NCBI RefSeq assembly: GCF_013044135.1
Contig: NZ_JABEPP010000006.1
Coordinates: forward strand, 62,001 to 126,000
Origin: Enterovirga aerilata
GTDB lineage: Bacteria > Pseudomonadota > Alphaproteobacteria > Rhizobiales > Beijerinckiaceae
DNA: 64,000 nucleotides
Direction of reading: 5' to 3'
Below are positions 56,086-64,000 of this stretch, one piece after another (the stretch's first letter is position 1; each line of letters opens with the position of its first letter). The notes beneath the pieces were generated by a model, which saw only the letters and a list, made by a program, of their open reading frames with translations, ran no database searches and was not told where the DNA came from. Made by a program: the position numbers and the translations under genes.

Positions 56086-59000
56086 TCAGATTCCGGTCGG
56101 GCAGCGGAACTCGCGGAGCGCGGGCAGCACGAGCGGGTTCAGGATCGAGCTCACGTTGAAACGGTAGGAGAGCTCGCGCCCGCCGGCCACGAAGGTCGCG
56201 ACCACGCTGTCGCCTTGCCGCAGCACCGAGCCGGAATCGAGCATGCGGAACAGCGACCATGTCCCGGTCCGCTCCGCGAGGAGCTGCGGCGGGGTCGTCT
56301 GCCCCCCGCCGAAGAAGCCGCCGCCGAGCGTCTGGCCCTCCAGGATGATCGCCGTCCGTCCAAGCCCGGTGGGGCCGGGCCATTGCACGGTCGACGGCGC
56401 ATTGATGCCCTGCTGCGTGACCACGGCCGTTCCATTGATATCCAGCTTAGCGCGCGCGGCGTCGCCCGTCAGCGTGAGCGGCGTCACGGCCATGGTGATC
56501 GAGGGCATGTTGCCGCCGGTGCCGAAGAACGCGTCGCGGATTTCCGCCGCGCGCTGGAACTCGCGCAGCGTCGCGGCCGAGAGCGAGCGCGCGATCTGAT
56601 CGTCCTGCCGCCAAGTCCATTGCGCGCGGGAACGGTCGGCGCGCGGCGCGAGATTCGTCTGGAAGAATTTGTCGATGATCCCGTTCGGAGCGAAGAGGCG
56701 CGCGAAATCGGCGATCGGCACCTCGCGCTCGCTCCCGCGCGTGAAGGGGTAGCGGTTCGTCACGATCTGCTGGCAGTCGCGCGTGACCTGATCGGCCAGC
56801 ATCTGGGCGAGCTGCGAGACGGCGGCGCCGGTCGCGCTGCCCTCGAATTCGTTCGCGATGCCGCGGATCATGGGCTCGAAGGGCGGCGGGAAGCGCGAGG
56901 CCAGCGAGCGCAGGTTCCGGGTCTGGGTGACGAGGTTGGTGTTCGCCGCCTGCGCCGTCGACGGGTTGGTCGCCTCCAGGGCCGCGTTCTTGAGCTCGTT
57001 CAGGTTCTGGATCAGTACGTCGACCGTGCGCCGCCCGGCATCGCCCTCAAGGAGCAGGTGGAACTGCCGGAAGCCCGCCTCGATATTGGCACCTGGCGCC
57101 TCGTTGGTGGGAATCGTGAAGCGGTCCGGCTGCACGCCCGCGCCGCCGCCCCCGCCGCTGCGGCCGCTCAGGGTGTTCTCCAGGGCGAGGCGCCCAAGTG
57201 CGGAGGCGGTGTTCGCCACGCTCGATGGCAGGACGTTCTGCATCTGCGTTTCGACCTGCCGGACGCCCGCCTCGGCGAGGATCGCCTTGGCACGGCCGGT
57301 GCGCGGGTCGGCCGCAGCCTGGGTTCCCCCCTGGCCGGCCCGGGCGCCTGGCCGCGCGGTCGGACGTTCGCGCGTGAGGCGTGTCTCGTCCCGCAGCGAC
57401 TCGATCACCTGCTTCAGGGGAGAGGTCGGGGCCGAGATCGCCTGCAGGGCCGTGTAGCGCGGCTTGTCCTGGGCGAGAGGGCGCAGCTTCAACCGGTTGA
57501 GTGCGGTGGTCCAGGCGGGCGTGAACTCGCGCGCGTAGATCTTCAGGAGGTCGGTGAAGAGCGAACCGTATTGCGCTGTATAGGCCTGCTGGCGCCCGGC
57601 TTCGCCGAGGACCCAGCGGTCCCGGTCGGCGACCTCGGCCACGTCCCCGAAGCGGTCGATGAAGGCCTCGAAGAACCCGTCATAGGTGAAGAAGAACGGC
57701 ACCCTGACCGACTCGAGATCGCCGCCCCCCACCACTTCGAACACGATGCCGGCGTCCGGACCGCCTGCCCTGAGCACGGTCCAGTCGCGCTGGGTCGCGG
57801 TTCGGGCCTGGGACTTCAGGAGCTCGTAGGTGCGCTCGGCGACGCTCAGCCGCGCGAGCGTGCGCTGGCAGTCCTCGACGAGCGACTGGTTGACGGTCAC
57901 GAGCGGTGGCGAGCCGTCCTCGAGATCGAGCATCGCGACCAGATGCTGCTCCAGCAGCTCCCGCCCCTTGGCGAAGCCGGCGCCCGGATAGAGCGTCTCC
58001 GCCCAGTCGCGCCGCATCCAGTTGACGATGAGCTCGCGATCCGGGGGCGCCTCCGGCCGCCCGCCGAGCATGAGATAGACCTTGAGCGCCTCGTAGATGA
58101 AGCTCGGATTGTTGCGGTTCGCCTCGAGCAGCTCCTCCATCCGGAAGATGAGGCGCGAGCGGAACATGCGCTCGAGCCCTGTGTGATAGGTCGTCTCGGA
58201 GGCGGATTGCAGCCGCTCGCGCTGGCTGAGCCCCATGGTCGCCAGCACTGGCGTGCCGTCCTCACGCATCGCGTAGCCGGTCGGCAGGTAGCGCAGCGTG
58301 TTGAGAAGCGGCAGCACCTTGGCGAAGTTGCGGTCCGCCACGACGGTCTCCCGCAGGATGTCCGTCGCCTCGCCCCGATATTTCGTCAGCTGGGTGTTGG
58401 ATTGCTGGATGAGCTGGTTGTTGCGCAGATAGCTCGTCCACCAGAGGCCCACGAGTGTCGCCGACACGAGCGCGATGGAGGCATAGCCGGCGACCCGCAG
58501 GATCGTCGCGCGGCGCACGGCGGCGCGGTTCGTCGAGACCCAGCCGGCCTCCCCGATCACCACCTTCTTGAGGAGATCCGTCAGAAAGTAGCTCTTGCCC
58601 AGCCCCGAATAGCTCGCCGCTCCGAAATCCTCCGAGCCGAAGGAGCGCGACAGCGCGCCGATGAGCTGGTCGATCGGCGTGCCCTGCTGCGTGCCGGAGG
58701 TGAAGTAGAAGCCGCGCAGGGTCGCGTTGGCGTGATAGCGGCTCGGCTCGAACACCTTGTTCAGGAAATCCACGACGTGCTTCTTGGTCGCGGCCATCTG
58801 GCTGGGGAAGCCAAAGAGGACGACCCGCGCCGTCGGCGTCGGTTCTTCCTGCAGCCGGTCGGGCAGCCATTCGTTCATGCGCTCGACCAGCGCGTCGAAC
58901 TCGGCCGGTACTTCGCCGATCATGTTCCGGGTCTTGTCGGCTGTCTGGAAGGTATGACCCCAGACCATCCGGCGGTCGGGCTCGGAGAGGTGGCCGAAGA

Positions 59001-59793
59001 ACTCGTTGAAGCCGGCCACGAGGTCGGCCTTCGTGAAGAGCGCATAGACCGGGAAGTCGACCCCCAGCCGCTCGTGAAGCTCGAGAAGGCGCTTGCGGAT
59101 GGCGTTGGCATGCGCCTCGACCTCCGTCTCGTTCGCGCTGAGGAGATCGTCGAGGCTGATCGCGATCAGGACGCCGTTGATCGGCTGTTTCGGCCGGTTC
59201 CTCTTGAGGAGATCGAGGAAGGCGAGCCAGCTCGCGCGGTCGGCCTTCGTGTCCGAATCCTGCGTCGTATAGCGGCCGGCGGTGTCGATCAGCACCGCCT
59301 CTTCCGTGAACCACCAGTCGCAATAGCGGGTGCCCCCGATCCCGGCGACCGCTTCGGGCGTCTTGCCGCTGTTCAGCGGGAACTTCAGCCCCGAATTGAC
59401 GAGCGCCGTCGTCTTGCCCGAGCCGGGCGGGCCGATGATGATGTACCAGGGCAGCTCGTAGAGATAATCGCCCTTGCCGCGCGCCTTCTTCAGCGTCGCG
59501 AGCGCGTCCCGCATCGCCTCGCTCAGGATGGCGCCGTCGCTGGTGTTCTCCTCGGAAGCGGCGAGCGCCTCCTCGATCGCCCGGGCTGCACGATATCGCT
59601 TCCAGATGTCCCAGCCGATGAACCCGAAGGCGGTCAGGATCACCGCCGCGCAGAGGGCGAGGGGGAGCCAGAAGCCTTCGAGCGGACGCATATCCCGGAT
59701 CGCAATCAGTGGGCCCGCCCACCAGATCAGCGCGGCCAGCGCCAATGCGCCGATCAGCGTGAATGCGTATCTGAGCCAGGTCTTCCAGTTCAT
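56086..59793 (-). CDS. tssM: T6SS membrane complex protein TssM (IcmF)
   Basis: A 1235-residue protein spanning the inner membrane. Two N-terminal transmembrane helices (about 10-27 and 42-62) are followed by a cytoplasmic NTPase domain with Walker A IIGPPGSGKTTALVNSG, VLIDTAGRY and the IcmF block GVLIAISLDDLLSANETEVEAHANAIRKRLLELHERLGVDFPVYALFTKADLVAGFNEFF. A third helix (about 425-445) precedes a large periplasmic part with the C-terminal beta domains. It forms the trans-envelope channel with TssL. Confidence 0.98.
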   Translation of the reverse strand: MNWKTWLRYAFTLIGALALAALIWWAGPLIAIRDMRPLEGFWLPLALCAAVILTAFGFIGWDIWKRYRAARAIEEALAASEENTSDGAILSEAMRDALATLKKARGKGDYLYELPWYIIIGPPGSGKTTALVNSGLKFPLNSGKTPEAVAGIGGTRYCDWWFTEEAVLIDTAGRYTTQDSDTKADRASWLAFLDLLKRNRPKQPINGVLIAISLDDLLSANETEVEAHANAIRKRLLELHERLGVDFPVYALFTKADLVAGFNEFFGHLSEPDRRMVWGHTFQTADKTRNMIGEVPAEFDALVERMNEWLPDRLQEEPTPTARVVLFGFPSQMAATKKHVVDFLNKVFEPSRYHANATLRGFYFTSGTQQGTPIDQLIGALSRSFGSEDFGAASYSGLGKSYFLTDLLKKVVIGEAGWVSTNRAAVRRATILRVAGYASIALVSATLVGLWWTSYLRNNQLIQQSNTQLTKYRGEATDILRETVVADRNFAKVLPLLNTLRYLPTGYAMREDGTPVLATMGLSQRERLQSASETTYHTGLERMFRSRLIFRMEELLEANRNNPSFIYEALKVYLMLGGRPEAPPDRELIVNWMRRDWAETLYPGAGFAKGRELLEQHLVAMLDLEDGSPPLVTVNQSLVEDCQRTLARLSVAERTYELLKSQARTATQRDWTVLRAGGPDAGIVFEVVGGGDLESVRVPFFFTYDGFFEAFIDRFGDVAEVADRDRWVLGEAGRQQAYTAQYGSLFTDLLKIYAREFTPAWTTALNRLKLRPLAQDKPRYTALQAISAPTSPLKQVIESLRDETRLTRERPTARPGARAGQGGTQAAADPRTGRAKAILAEAGVRQVETQMQNVLPSSVANTASALGRLALENTLSGRSGGGGGAGVQPDRFTIPTNEAPGANIEAGFRQFHLLLEGDAGRRTVDVLIQNLNELKNAALEATNPSTAQAANTNLVTQTRNLRSLASRFPPPFEPMIRGIANEFEGSATGAAVSQLAQMLADQVTRDCQQIVTNRYPFTRGSEREVPIADFARLFAPNGIIDKFFQTNLAPRADRSRAQWTWRQDDQIARSLSAATLREFQRAAEIRDAFFGTGGNMPSITMAVTPLTLTGDAARAKLDINGTAVVTQQGINAPSTVQWPGPTGLGRTAIILEGQTLGGGFFGGGQTTPPQLLAERTGTWSLFRMLDSGSVLRQGDSVVATFVAGGRELSYRFNVSSILNPLVLPALREFRCPTGI

Positions 59794-59835
59794 CGGGCCT
59801 GCCTCTCGGCGCTGACGGTGCTCATGCGAGCGCCG

Positions 59836-61368
59836 TCACGCGCTCCGGGGAATGAGGATCTCGACGCGCCGATTCTTCGCGCGCCCCTCCACGGTGTCGT
59901 TCGGGGCGATCGGCACGTCGGCGCCCTTGCCTTCCACCTCGATCCGCTCGGGCCGGGTCAGCTTCGCCTTCATCAGGCCCGCCACCGCCTTTGCTCGCTC
60001 CTGCGAGAGGTGGAAGTTGGACGGGAAGCGGACGTTCTTGATCGGCTGCGAATCCGTGTGGCCGACGACCTTGAGCGCGCCTGGCTCCTTGTCGAGGAGT
60101 GCGGTCAGGCGATGGATGAGTGCGGCGAATTCCGGCTTCACATCCGCCTGGCCGGGAGCGAAGAGGGCGGCCGCAATGCGGATGACGACCTGATTGCCGG
60201 TCTCCGCGACGGAGATGTTGCCGCTCGCGACCTCCGCCTGGAGCACGCCGCGGAAGCGCGCCACTTGGCTCTGCGGTGGAGGGGGAGGCGGCGGTGGCGG
60301 CGGCGTGTAGATGCGCCGCTGGATGCCGACCTCGCCGATCGGGTGGACGGTCACCATCGCGGTTGCGGCGGCCTCCGCCCCGCCGGCGAGCAGCATGCGG
60401 AGGATGAAGAAGAGCCCGAGCAGCAGGACGCCGACCACGGATGCCACCGCCCAGACCGGCACCTGGAAGCGCGATATCGCGGCCGCGATCGCCTGGCCCT
60501 GCCAGCGCGGCGAGATCTCCCTGTTCGGTTGCCGCGTACGGCGGAGCAGCTCGTAGAGGTTGCGCTGGATCGTCTGCAGCGCCGCCGGGCCGCCGGCCGA
60601 GGTGCCGTGGATGCCGCGGAAGCCCAGCGCGAGGCAGGCATGCATCAGCTCGAGCAGGTAGTAGTTGCCGACCGGGTCGACCTTCGCCCGCTCGAGCTCC
60701 TCGAAGAACCTGACCCCGCCGATGCGCTCGCCGAAGAAGCGCGACAGCATCGAATACTGCGTCCAGACGTGCCGGTCGTCCGTCGGGATGTTCTGGACGA
60801 TGTCGTCGGCGGTGGCGCAGACGATGTATTTCGCGACCCGGGTCTGCTCGGCCGAGATGCCGGCCGTGCGGGTGTCGCGCTCGAAATCCTCGATGGTCGC
60901 CGCGACCTGCTCCATCAGGTTCGCGAAGGAGGCGCGCGAGAGCTGCACGCGCAGCCGCCCGAGCAGGAGCAGGAGCGGTCCTCCGGCGCGCAGGAATGGG
61001 TTCTCGTTCGGCGCGACGACCACGTCCCGCTTCAGGACGAGCGCACGCTGGCGCTCTGCGGCTGTAAGGGGAGGTGGCGGTGCGGCGGGCTGCGGGAAGG
61101 CCCAGGCATCCTCTCCGGTCGAAGGCGCACCAGGCACTGCACCGTAGGAGGCGGGCGCGAAGGCGGGCTGGGAGCTCGGGGCGACGGGAGCCGCGCGCTG
61201 CGGCGGGGGCGGAGGAGGCGGCGGAAAATGCGACGGCGGGGGAGGGGCGCCGGGGCCCGGGGCCTGCGGCGGGCTGGGCTGAGGGGCCGGTTCCGCCCGG
61301 CGCCCGCCCGGGTTCGGCATGATGATGGTGCGATCGCTCCTGCCGAACGGATCGAAGGGCTTGCTCAT
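59836..61368 (-). CDS. tssL: T6SS membrane complex protein TssL with C-terminal OmpA domain
   Basis: 510 residues. A Pro-rich cytoplasmic tail of about 100 residues precedes the DotU domain (about 120-310), which has NPFLRAGGPLLLLLGRLRVQLSRAS and VGNYYLLELMHACLALGFRG. A single transmembrane helix follows (VWAVASVVGVLLLGLFFILRML, about 300-325). The periplasmic C-terminus is an OmpA/peptidoglycan-binding domain with VVGHTDSQPIKN...SQERAKAVAGLM and GRAKNRRVEI. This is the evolved TssL type, so the membrane complex has its own peptidoglycan anchor. Confidence 0.97.
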   Translation of the reverse strand: MSKPFDPFGRSDRTIIMPNPGGRRAEPAPQPSPPQAPGPGAPPPPSHFPPPPPPPPQRAAPVAPSSQPAFAPASYGAVPGAPSTGEDAWAFPQPAAPPPPLTAAERQRALVLKRDVVVAPNENPFLRAGGPLLLLLGRLRVQLSRASFANLMEQVAATIEDFERDTRTAGISAEQTRVAKYIVCATADDIVQNIPTDDRHVWTQYSMLSRFFGERIGGVRFFEELERAKVDPVGNYYLLELMHACLALGFRGIHGTSAGGPAALQTIQRNLYELLRRTRQPNREISPRWQGQAIAAAISRFQVPVWAVASVVGVLLLGLFFILRMLLAGGAEAAATAMVTVHPIGEVGIQRRIYTPPPPPPPPPPQSQVARFRGVLQAEVASGNISVAETGNQVVIRIAAALFAPGQADVKPEFAALIHRLTALLDKEPGALKVVGHTDSQPIKNVRFPSNFHLSQERAKAVAGLMKAKLTRPERIEVEGKGADVPIAPNDTVEGRAKNRRVEILIPRSA

Positions 61369-61426
61369 GGGCCGCCTCCCCGCAGGTGAGCCGTCTGGCC
61401 GGCCGGTAGCCTCGCCCGGACGGAGG

Positions 61427-62764
61427 TCATCGCCGCCCCTCCAGCACTGCCCAGAGCTCCAGTTCGAGCTCCGGCCAGTCGCCCGAGAAATGCATGCCGA
61501 TCGAGCTCGCGACCGAGAATTCCGGCCAGAGCGGCGATTGCCGGTCGAGCAGGAAGTAGACGTGGTCGGTGATCGCGCGGATCTGCGGCGGTGGCGTCGG
61601 CAGATGGACGAGGCCGACGCCCGGAAGGTGGGCGTGGACGATCTCGTTCATCTTCGTGTTGGGACCGACCTTGAAGAGATGCGGAAACTGGCTCTGGATC
61701 TCGGTGAGCGGGCGGCGGGCCGCGACCTCGAGAACAAGGGCTGCGTTCCGGAACAGGTTGCGGTCGCGGATCGTGGACACGAAGGCGTTCGGCGCACGCT
61801 CGATGATCTCCAGCCGGATCGCCCGGCGCCCGAGCTGGGCCGACAGGAAGTCCTGGATGTCCCGGACGATCGGCGTGAACACCTCCTCCAGATTGTCGTG
61901 ATCGTAAGCCGGGTAGGTGCGGGCGCGCCGCTCGGCGGTCGCGAAGGTCGCAAGCTCCCCTGCGATCCGCAGGAATTCCTCGTAGAGCCGCTCGGGGTGG
62001 ATGTACCGGGACTGCCTGAAGTGCTTCAGCACCGGGATGTGGCGGTTGAGGAGCTGGAGAACGAAGTAGTCCGCGCTTTGCAGCCCACCGCCCGCCGTCG
62101 GATCGGCGGCGTAGCGGGCAAGCTCCTCCAGCTTGTTGTCGATCCAGCCGATGACGCGGTCGATCCAGCCGTCCACGACCGGATGCGCCGCGCAGCTCAG
62201 GACGGGCGGAGCGAATTTTTCGTCGAATACGATCGTCCGGTCGCGCACCTCCAGTACGCGCGCGATCGGCAGGCTGACATAGCCGGGCTTGCCGGTCCGC
62301 CTCAGCTCGAAGGCGAGACGCGGATGGGCTACGTCGATTTCCTCCTCCACCCGCATGGGAGAGGCCGCGTCGATCAGGACCTCCGTCGCGGGATAATAGC
62401 GCGCGGCGCTCTCGGCCTCGGCGTCCTCGACCTCGCGCGTGTTCGCGGCCGCGAGCGGTAGCGACAGCCAGAGAAGCTGCTTCCCGGCGGTCTCCGGGAC
62501 GTCGATGGGCGGAGGCAGCGGCGAGGAACCCGGGACGTCGAACGGCGTTCCGTCCGGCATGATGCCTGTGGCGCGGCGCACCGAGAACTTGCTCTGCTGG
62601 GCGAGGTCCCGGTCGATCTCGATCGTGGAGAAGCCCCAGGGATAGGGCGTGATGTGGCGGACCCGGCTTTCGAGCAGGGCCTCCATGTAGCGGTCGCTCT
62701 GCTGAAGGTGATGCGGCCGAAGGAACAGCCCTTCGGACCACACGACCTTGCTCGTCCAGGACAT
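61427..62764 (-). CDS. tssK: T6SS baseplate-membrane connector TssK
   Basis: 445 residues beginning MSWTSKVVWSEGLFLRPHHLQQSDRYMEALLESRV, the invariant TssK N-terminus, with FGSSP-like shoulder and head domains to the C-terminal HFSGDWPELELELWAVLEGRR. TssK docks the baseplate onto TssL/TssM. The longer frame upstream lacks family similarity. It opens the minus-strand block tssK-tssL-tssM-tagF-pppA-ppkA-transglycosylase. Confidence 0.97.
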   Translation of the reverse strand: MSWTSKVVWSEGLFLRPHHLQQSDRYMEALLESRVRHITPYPWGFSTIEIDRDLAQQSKFSVRRATGIMPDGTPFDVPGSSPLPPPIDVPETAGKQLLWLSLPLAAANTREVEDAEAESAARYYPATEVLIDAASPMRVEEEIDVAHPRLAFELRRTGKPGYVSLPIARVLEVRDRTIVFDEKFAPPVLSCAAHPVVDGWIDRVIGWIDNKLEELARYAADPTAGGGLQSADYFVLQLLNRHIPVLKHFRQSRYIHPERLYEEFLRIAGELATFATAERRARTYPAYDHDNLEEVFTPIVRDIQDFLSAQLGRRAIRLEIIERAPNAFVSTIRDRNLFRNAALVLEVAARRPLTEIQSQFPHLFKVGPNTKMNEIVHAHLPGVGLVHLPTPPPQIRAITDHVYFLLDRQSPLWPEFSVASSIGMHFSGDWPELELELWAVLEGRR

Positions 62765-62788
62765 CCGCGTTCCCTGTTCTGCCTTGCA

Positions 62789-62818
62789 GGTATAAAGCCA
62801 CGGGCCGCGCGGCAGCAA
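62789..62818 (-). promoter_or_regulatory. Possible promoter upstream of tssK
   Basis: On the minus strand TTGCTG (62813-62818) and TATACC (62789-62794) are separated by 18 nt and lie about 25 nt before the tssK ATG. It is AT-rich relative to its surroundings, but the -35 match is modest. Confidence 0.35.
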
Positions 62819-62902
62819 GCAAACGCGACCTTCCGCTTCAGACCTGTGCAGACTTCCATTGCGGAGATGTTTCGCCGTGCCGTTGCGCACGCCGCAGGGA
62901 CG

Positions 62903-64000
62903 CTACGACGCCCGGGCGAGTTCCCGCTGCTCCTTCCGCGAGGGTCCGTCGGGCCGGAGGCGATAGATCGGCACCGGCTCCAGGAATCCGTCGAGGGGAT
63001 GGCGGCCGATCATCTCCGGATCGGCCCCGAGGTGGTCTGCGAACGCCTTCGAGAGGAGGAGCGGCTCGCCGAGCACCTTGTTCATCTCCGCGATGCGGCT
63101 CGCTAGGTTCACATCCGGGCCAATCACCGTGAAATCGAGCCGCGCGCCGGACCCGACATTGCCGTAGGCCGCTTCGCCATGATGAAGCGCGATCCCGGCC
63201 TCGACCTGCGCCGGAAAGCGCCCGGCCCGATTGGCCTCATCCAGCTTCACCAGCGCGGCGGTCGCGGCCGAAAGCGCCGCCTGGGCACTGCCGCCGGTGT
63301 CGTCGCCGTTATCGGGGAAAATCGCGAGCAGGCCGTCGCCGAGATATTTCAGCACCTCGCCGCCTTGCGCTTCTATCGGAGGGACCAGGCAGTCGAAGAA
63401 GGTGTTGAGCAGCTCGACCGCGCGCTCCGGCTCGAGACCGGACGATATGCGCGTATAGCCCCGCATGTCGGCAAACAGGATCGCGGAGCGGATGCGGCTC
63501 ACCTGCCCGCGCTGGATCGTGCCCGACAGGATGGCCTTGTGCGGCTCGTTGCCGACATAGATGCGCAGGACATTGTCCAGGCGCTGGTTGACCGAGCGCG
63601 TCTCGAGGACGGCAGCGAGCGTCGGCATCACGAAGCGCAGGACGGAAAGCGCCCGCCGGTCGAAACCGTGCTCCGCCCGGGTCGCAAAGGTGACGCCGTT
63701 CCGCGTGCCGTTCGTGAAACAGAGGGGCACGCAGATGTAGAACACGTAGCCTTCGGCCTTCAGCTCGGGGATGATGTCGAAGGCGTCGTCCGGCGTCCTA
63801 CGGAGGTCCAGGACCAGCCAGCGCCCCGTCCGGTGCGCCTCGGCGAAGGGGCTGCGCTCGTAGGCGCGTTCGGACGCCTCGCCGTGCGGGAAGAGCTGGG
63901 AGGTATAGCCGCCCTCCCGCGTCCATCTCCGCCCGACCCCGGCATATTCCGAATGGAGCGCGTCGATCGCGGTCGTCATCCGATCCACCGGGACGCCCAG
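62903..64000 (-). CDS. Adenylate/guanylate cyclase (class III), 5' end outside window
   Basis: At least 365 residues; the frame stays open to the right edge, and the N-terminus probably lies beyond it because the earliest residues are already in the regulatory domain. The C-terminal catalytic domain (about the last 210 residues) has SAILFADMRGYT (first metal Asp), LLNTFFDCLVPPIEAQGGEVLKYLGDGLLAIF (second metal Asp), GIALHHGEAAYGNVGSG and LDFTVIGPDVNLASRI, so it looks active. The upstream ~150 residues resemble a GAF-like sensory region. It lies 138 nt before tssK on the same strand; cAMP control of the T6SS is possible but unproven. Confidence 0.9.
   Translation of the reverse strand: MGVPVDRMTTAIDALHSEYAGVGRRWTREGGYTSQLFPHGEASERAYERSPFAEAHRTGRWLVLDLRRTPDDAFDIIPELKAEGYVFYICVPLCFTNGTRNGVTFATRAEHGFDRRALSVLRFVMPTLAAVLETRSVNQRLDNVLRIYVGNEPHKAILSGTIQRGQVSRIRSAILFADMRGYTRISSGLEPERAVELLNTFFDCLVPPIEAQGGEVLKYLGDGLLAIFPDNGDDTGGSAQAALSAATAALVKLDEANRAGRFPAQVEAGIALHHGEAAYGNVGSGARLDFTVIGPDVNLASRIAEMNKVLGEPLLLSKAFADHLGADPEMIGRHPLDGFLEPVPIYRLRPDGPSRKEQRELARAS

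Noticed and set aside
56215-61389. A 1724-codon open frame on the plus strand
   Set aside because: It lies fully antisense to tssM and tssL, which have strong family motifs; long antisense frames are expected at this GC content.

Overview
This is a GC-rich, densely packed chromosomal segment. It most likely comes from an alphaproteobacterium of the order Hyphomicrobiales (Rhizobiales). The clues are the linkage hisD - UPF0262 - low-MW phosphatase, the linkage BolA - J-domain protein - cobS - cobT (aerobic cobaltochelatase), an IalB-family protein, Bug/TctABC transport genes, and two GAAC-N7-GAAC sites of the alphaproteobacterial LexA type. I cannot fix the genus.

Layout. 1-2585: a tctC-tctB-tctA tripartite tricarboxylate transporter operon on the minus strand, with tctA cut by the left edge. 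2.8-12.3 kb: mixed metabolic genes (aroQ, a GMC oxidoreductase, an enoyl-CoA hydratase, a MarC membrane protein, DUF2948-hisD-UPF0262-phosphatase, azlCD, a phosphopantetheinyl transferase). Two small genes here each sit just behind an SOS-box-like palindrome, and a 27-residue membrane microprotein has a good ribosome binding site. 12.3-19.7 kb: an MFS transporter, BolA, a J-domain protein, cobS-DUF29-cobT, a phytase-like esterase and a 2H phosphoesterase. 19.7-25.0 kb: the F1 ATP synthase operon atpHAGDC, with an unusual two-helix membrane protein gene between atpD and atpC and an inverted-repeat element between atpA and atpG. 25.2-29.9 kb: carbonic anhydrase, a GNAT enzyme, tRNA-Pro(CGG), IalB and an M23 peptidase. 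29.97-32.7 kb: a large secreted caspase-like protein with a 47-residue tandem-repeat coiled coil.

32.8-64 kb is a type VI secretion (T6SS) locus in three blocks. Block 1 (minus) is ompA-like, tssA, tssB, tssC, tssE, tssF, tssG, clpV, then three unrecognised genes that look like accessory or effector cargo. Block 2 (plus) is vgrG, DUF6931, fha/tagH and a secreted Pro/Ala-rich protein. Block 3 (minus) is an adenylate cyclase (5' end outside the window), tssK, tssL with an OmpA domain, tssM, tagF, the PP2C phosphatase pppA, the kinase ppkA, and a membrane lytic transglycosylase. PpkA, PppA, Fha and TagF form a threonine-phosphorylation control module for firing. hcp (tssD), tssJ and PAAR were not found in the window.

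Most interesting items: (1) the T6SS-linked lytic transglycosylase whose cytoplasmic N-terminus looks like the zinc ribbon plus following helical region of an IS1595-type transposase; (2) the two SOS-box-preceded small genes and the nearby microprotein; (3) the unrecognised genes behind clpV; (4) the C-terminal GVGF ending shared by the caspase-like protein and the secreted protein in the T6SS locus.
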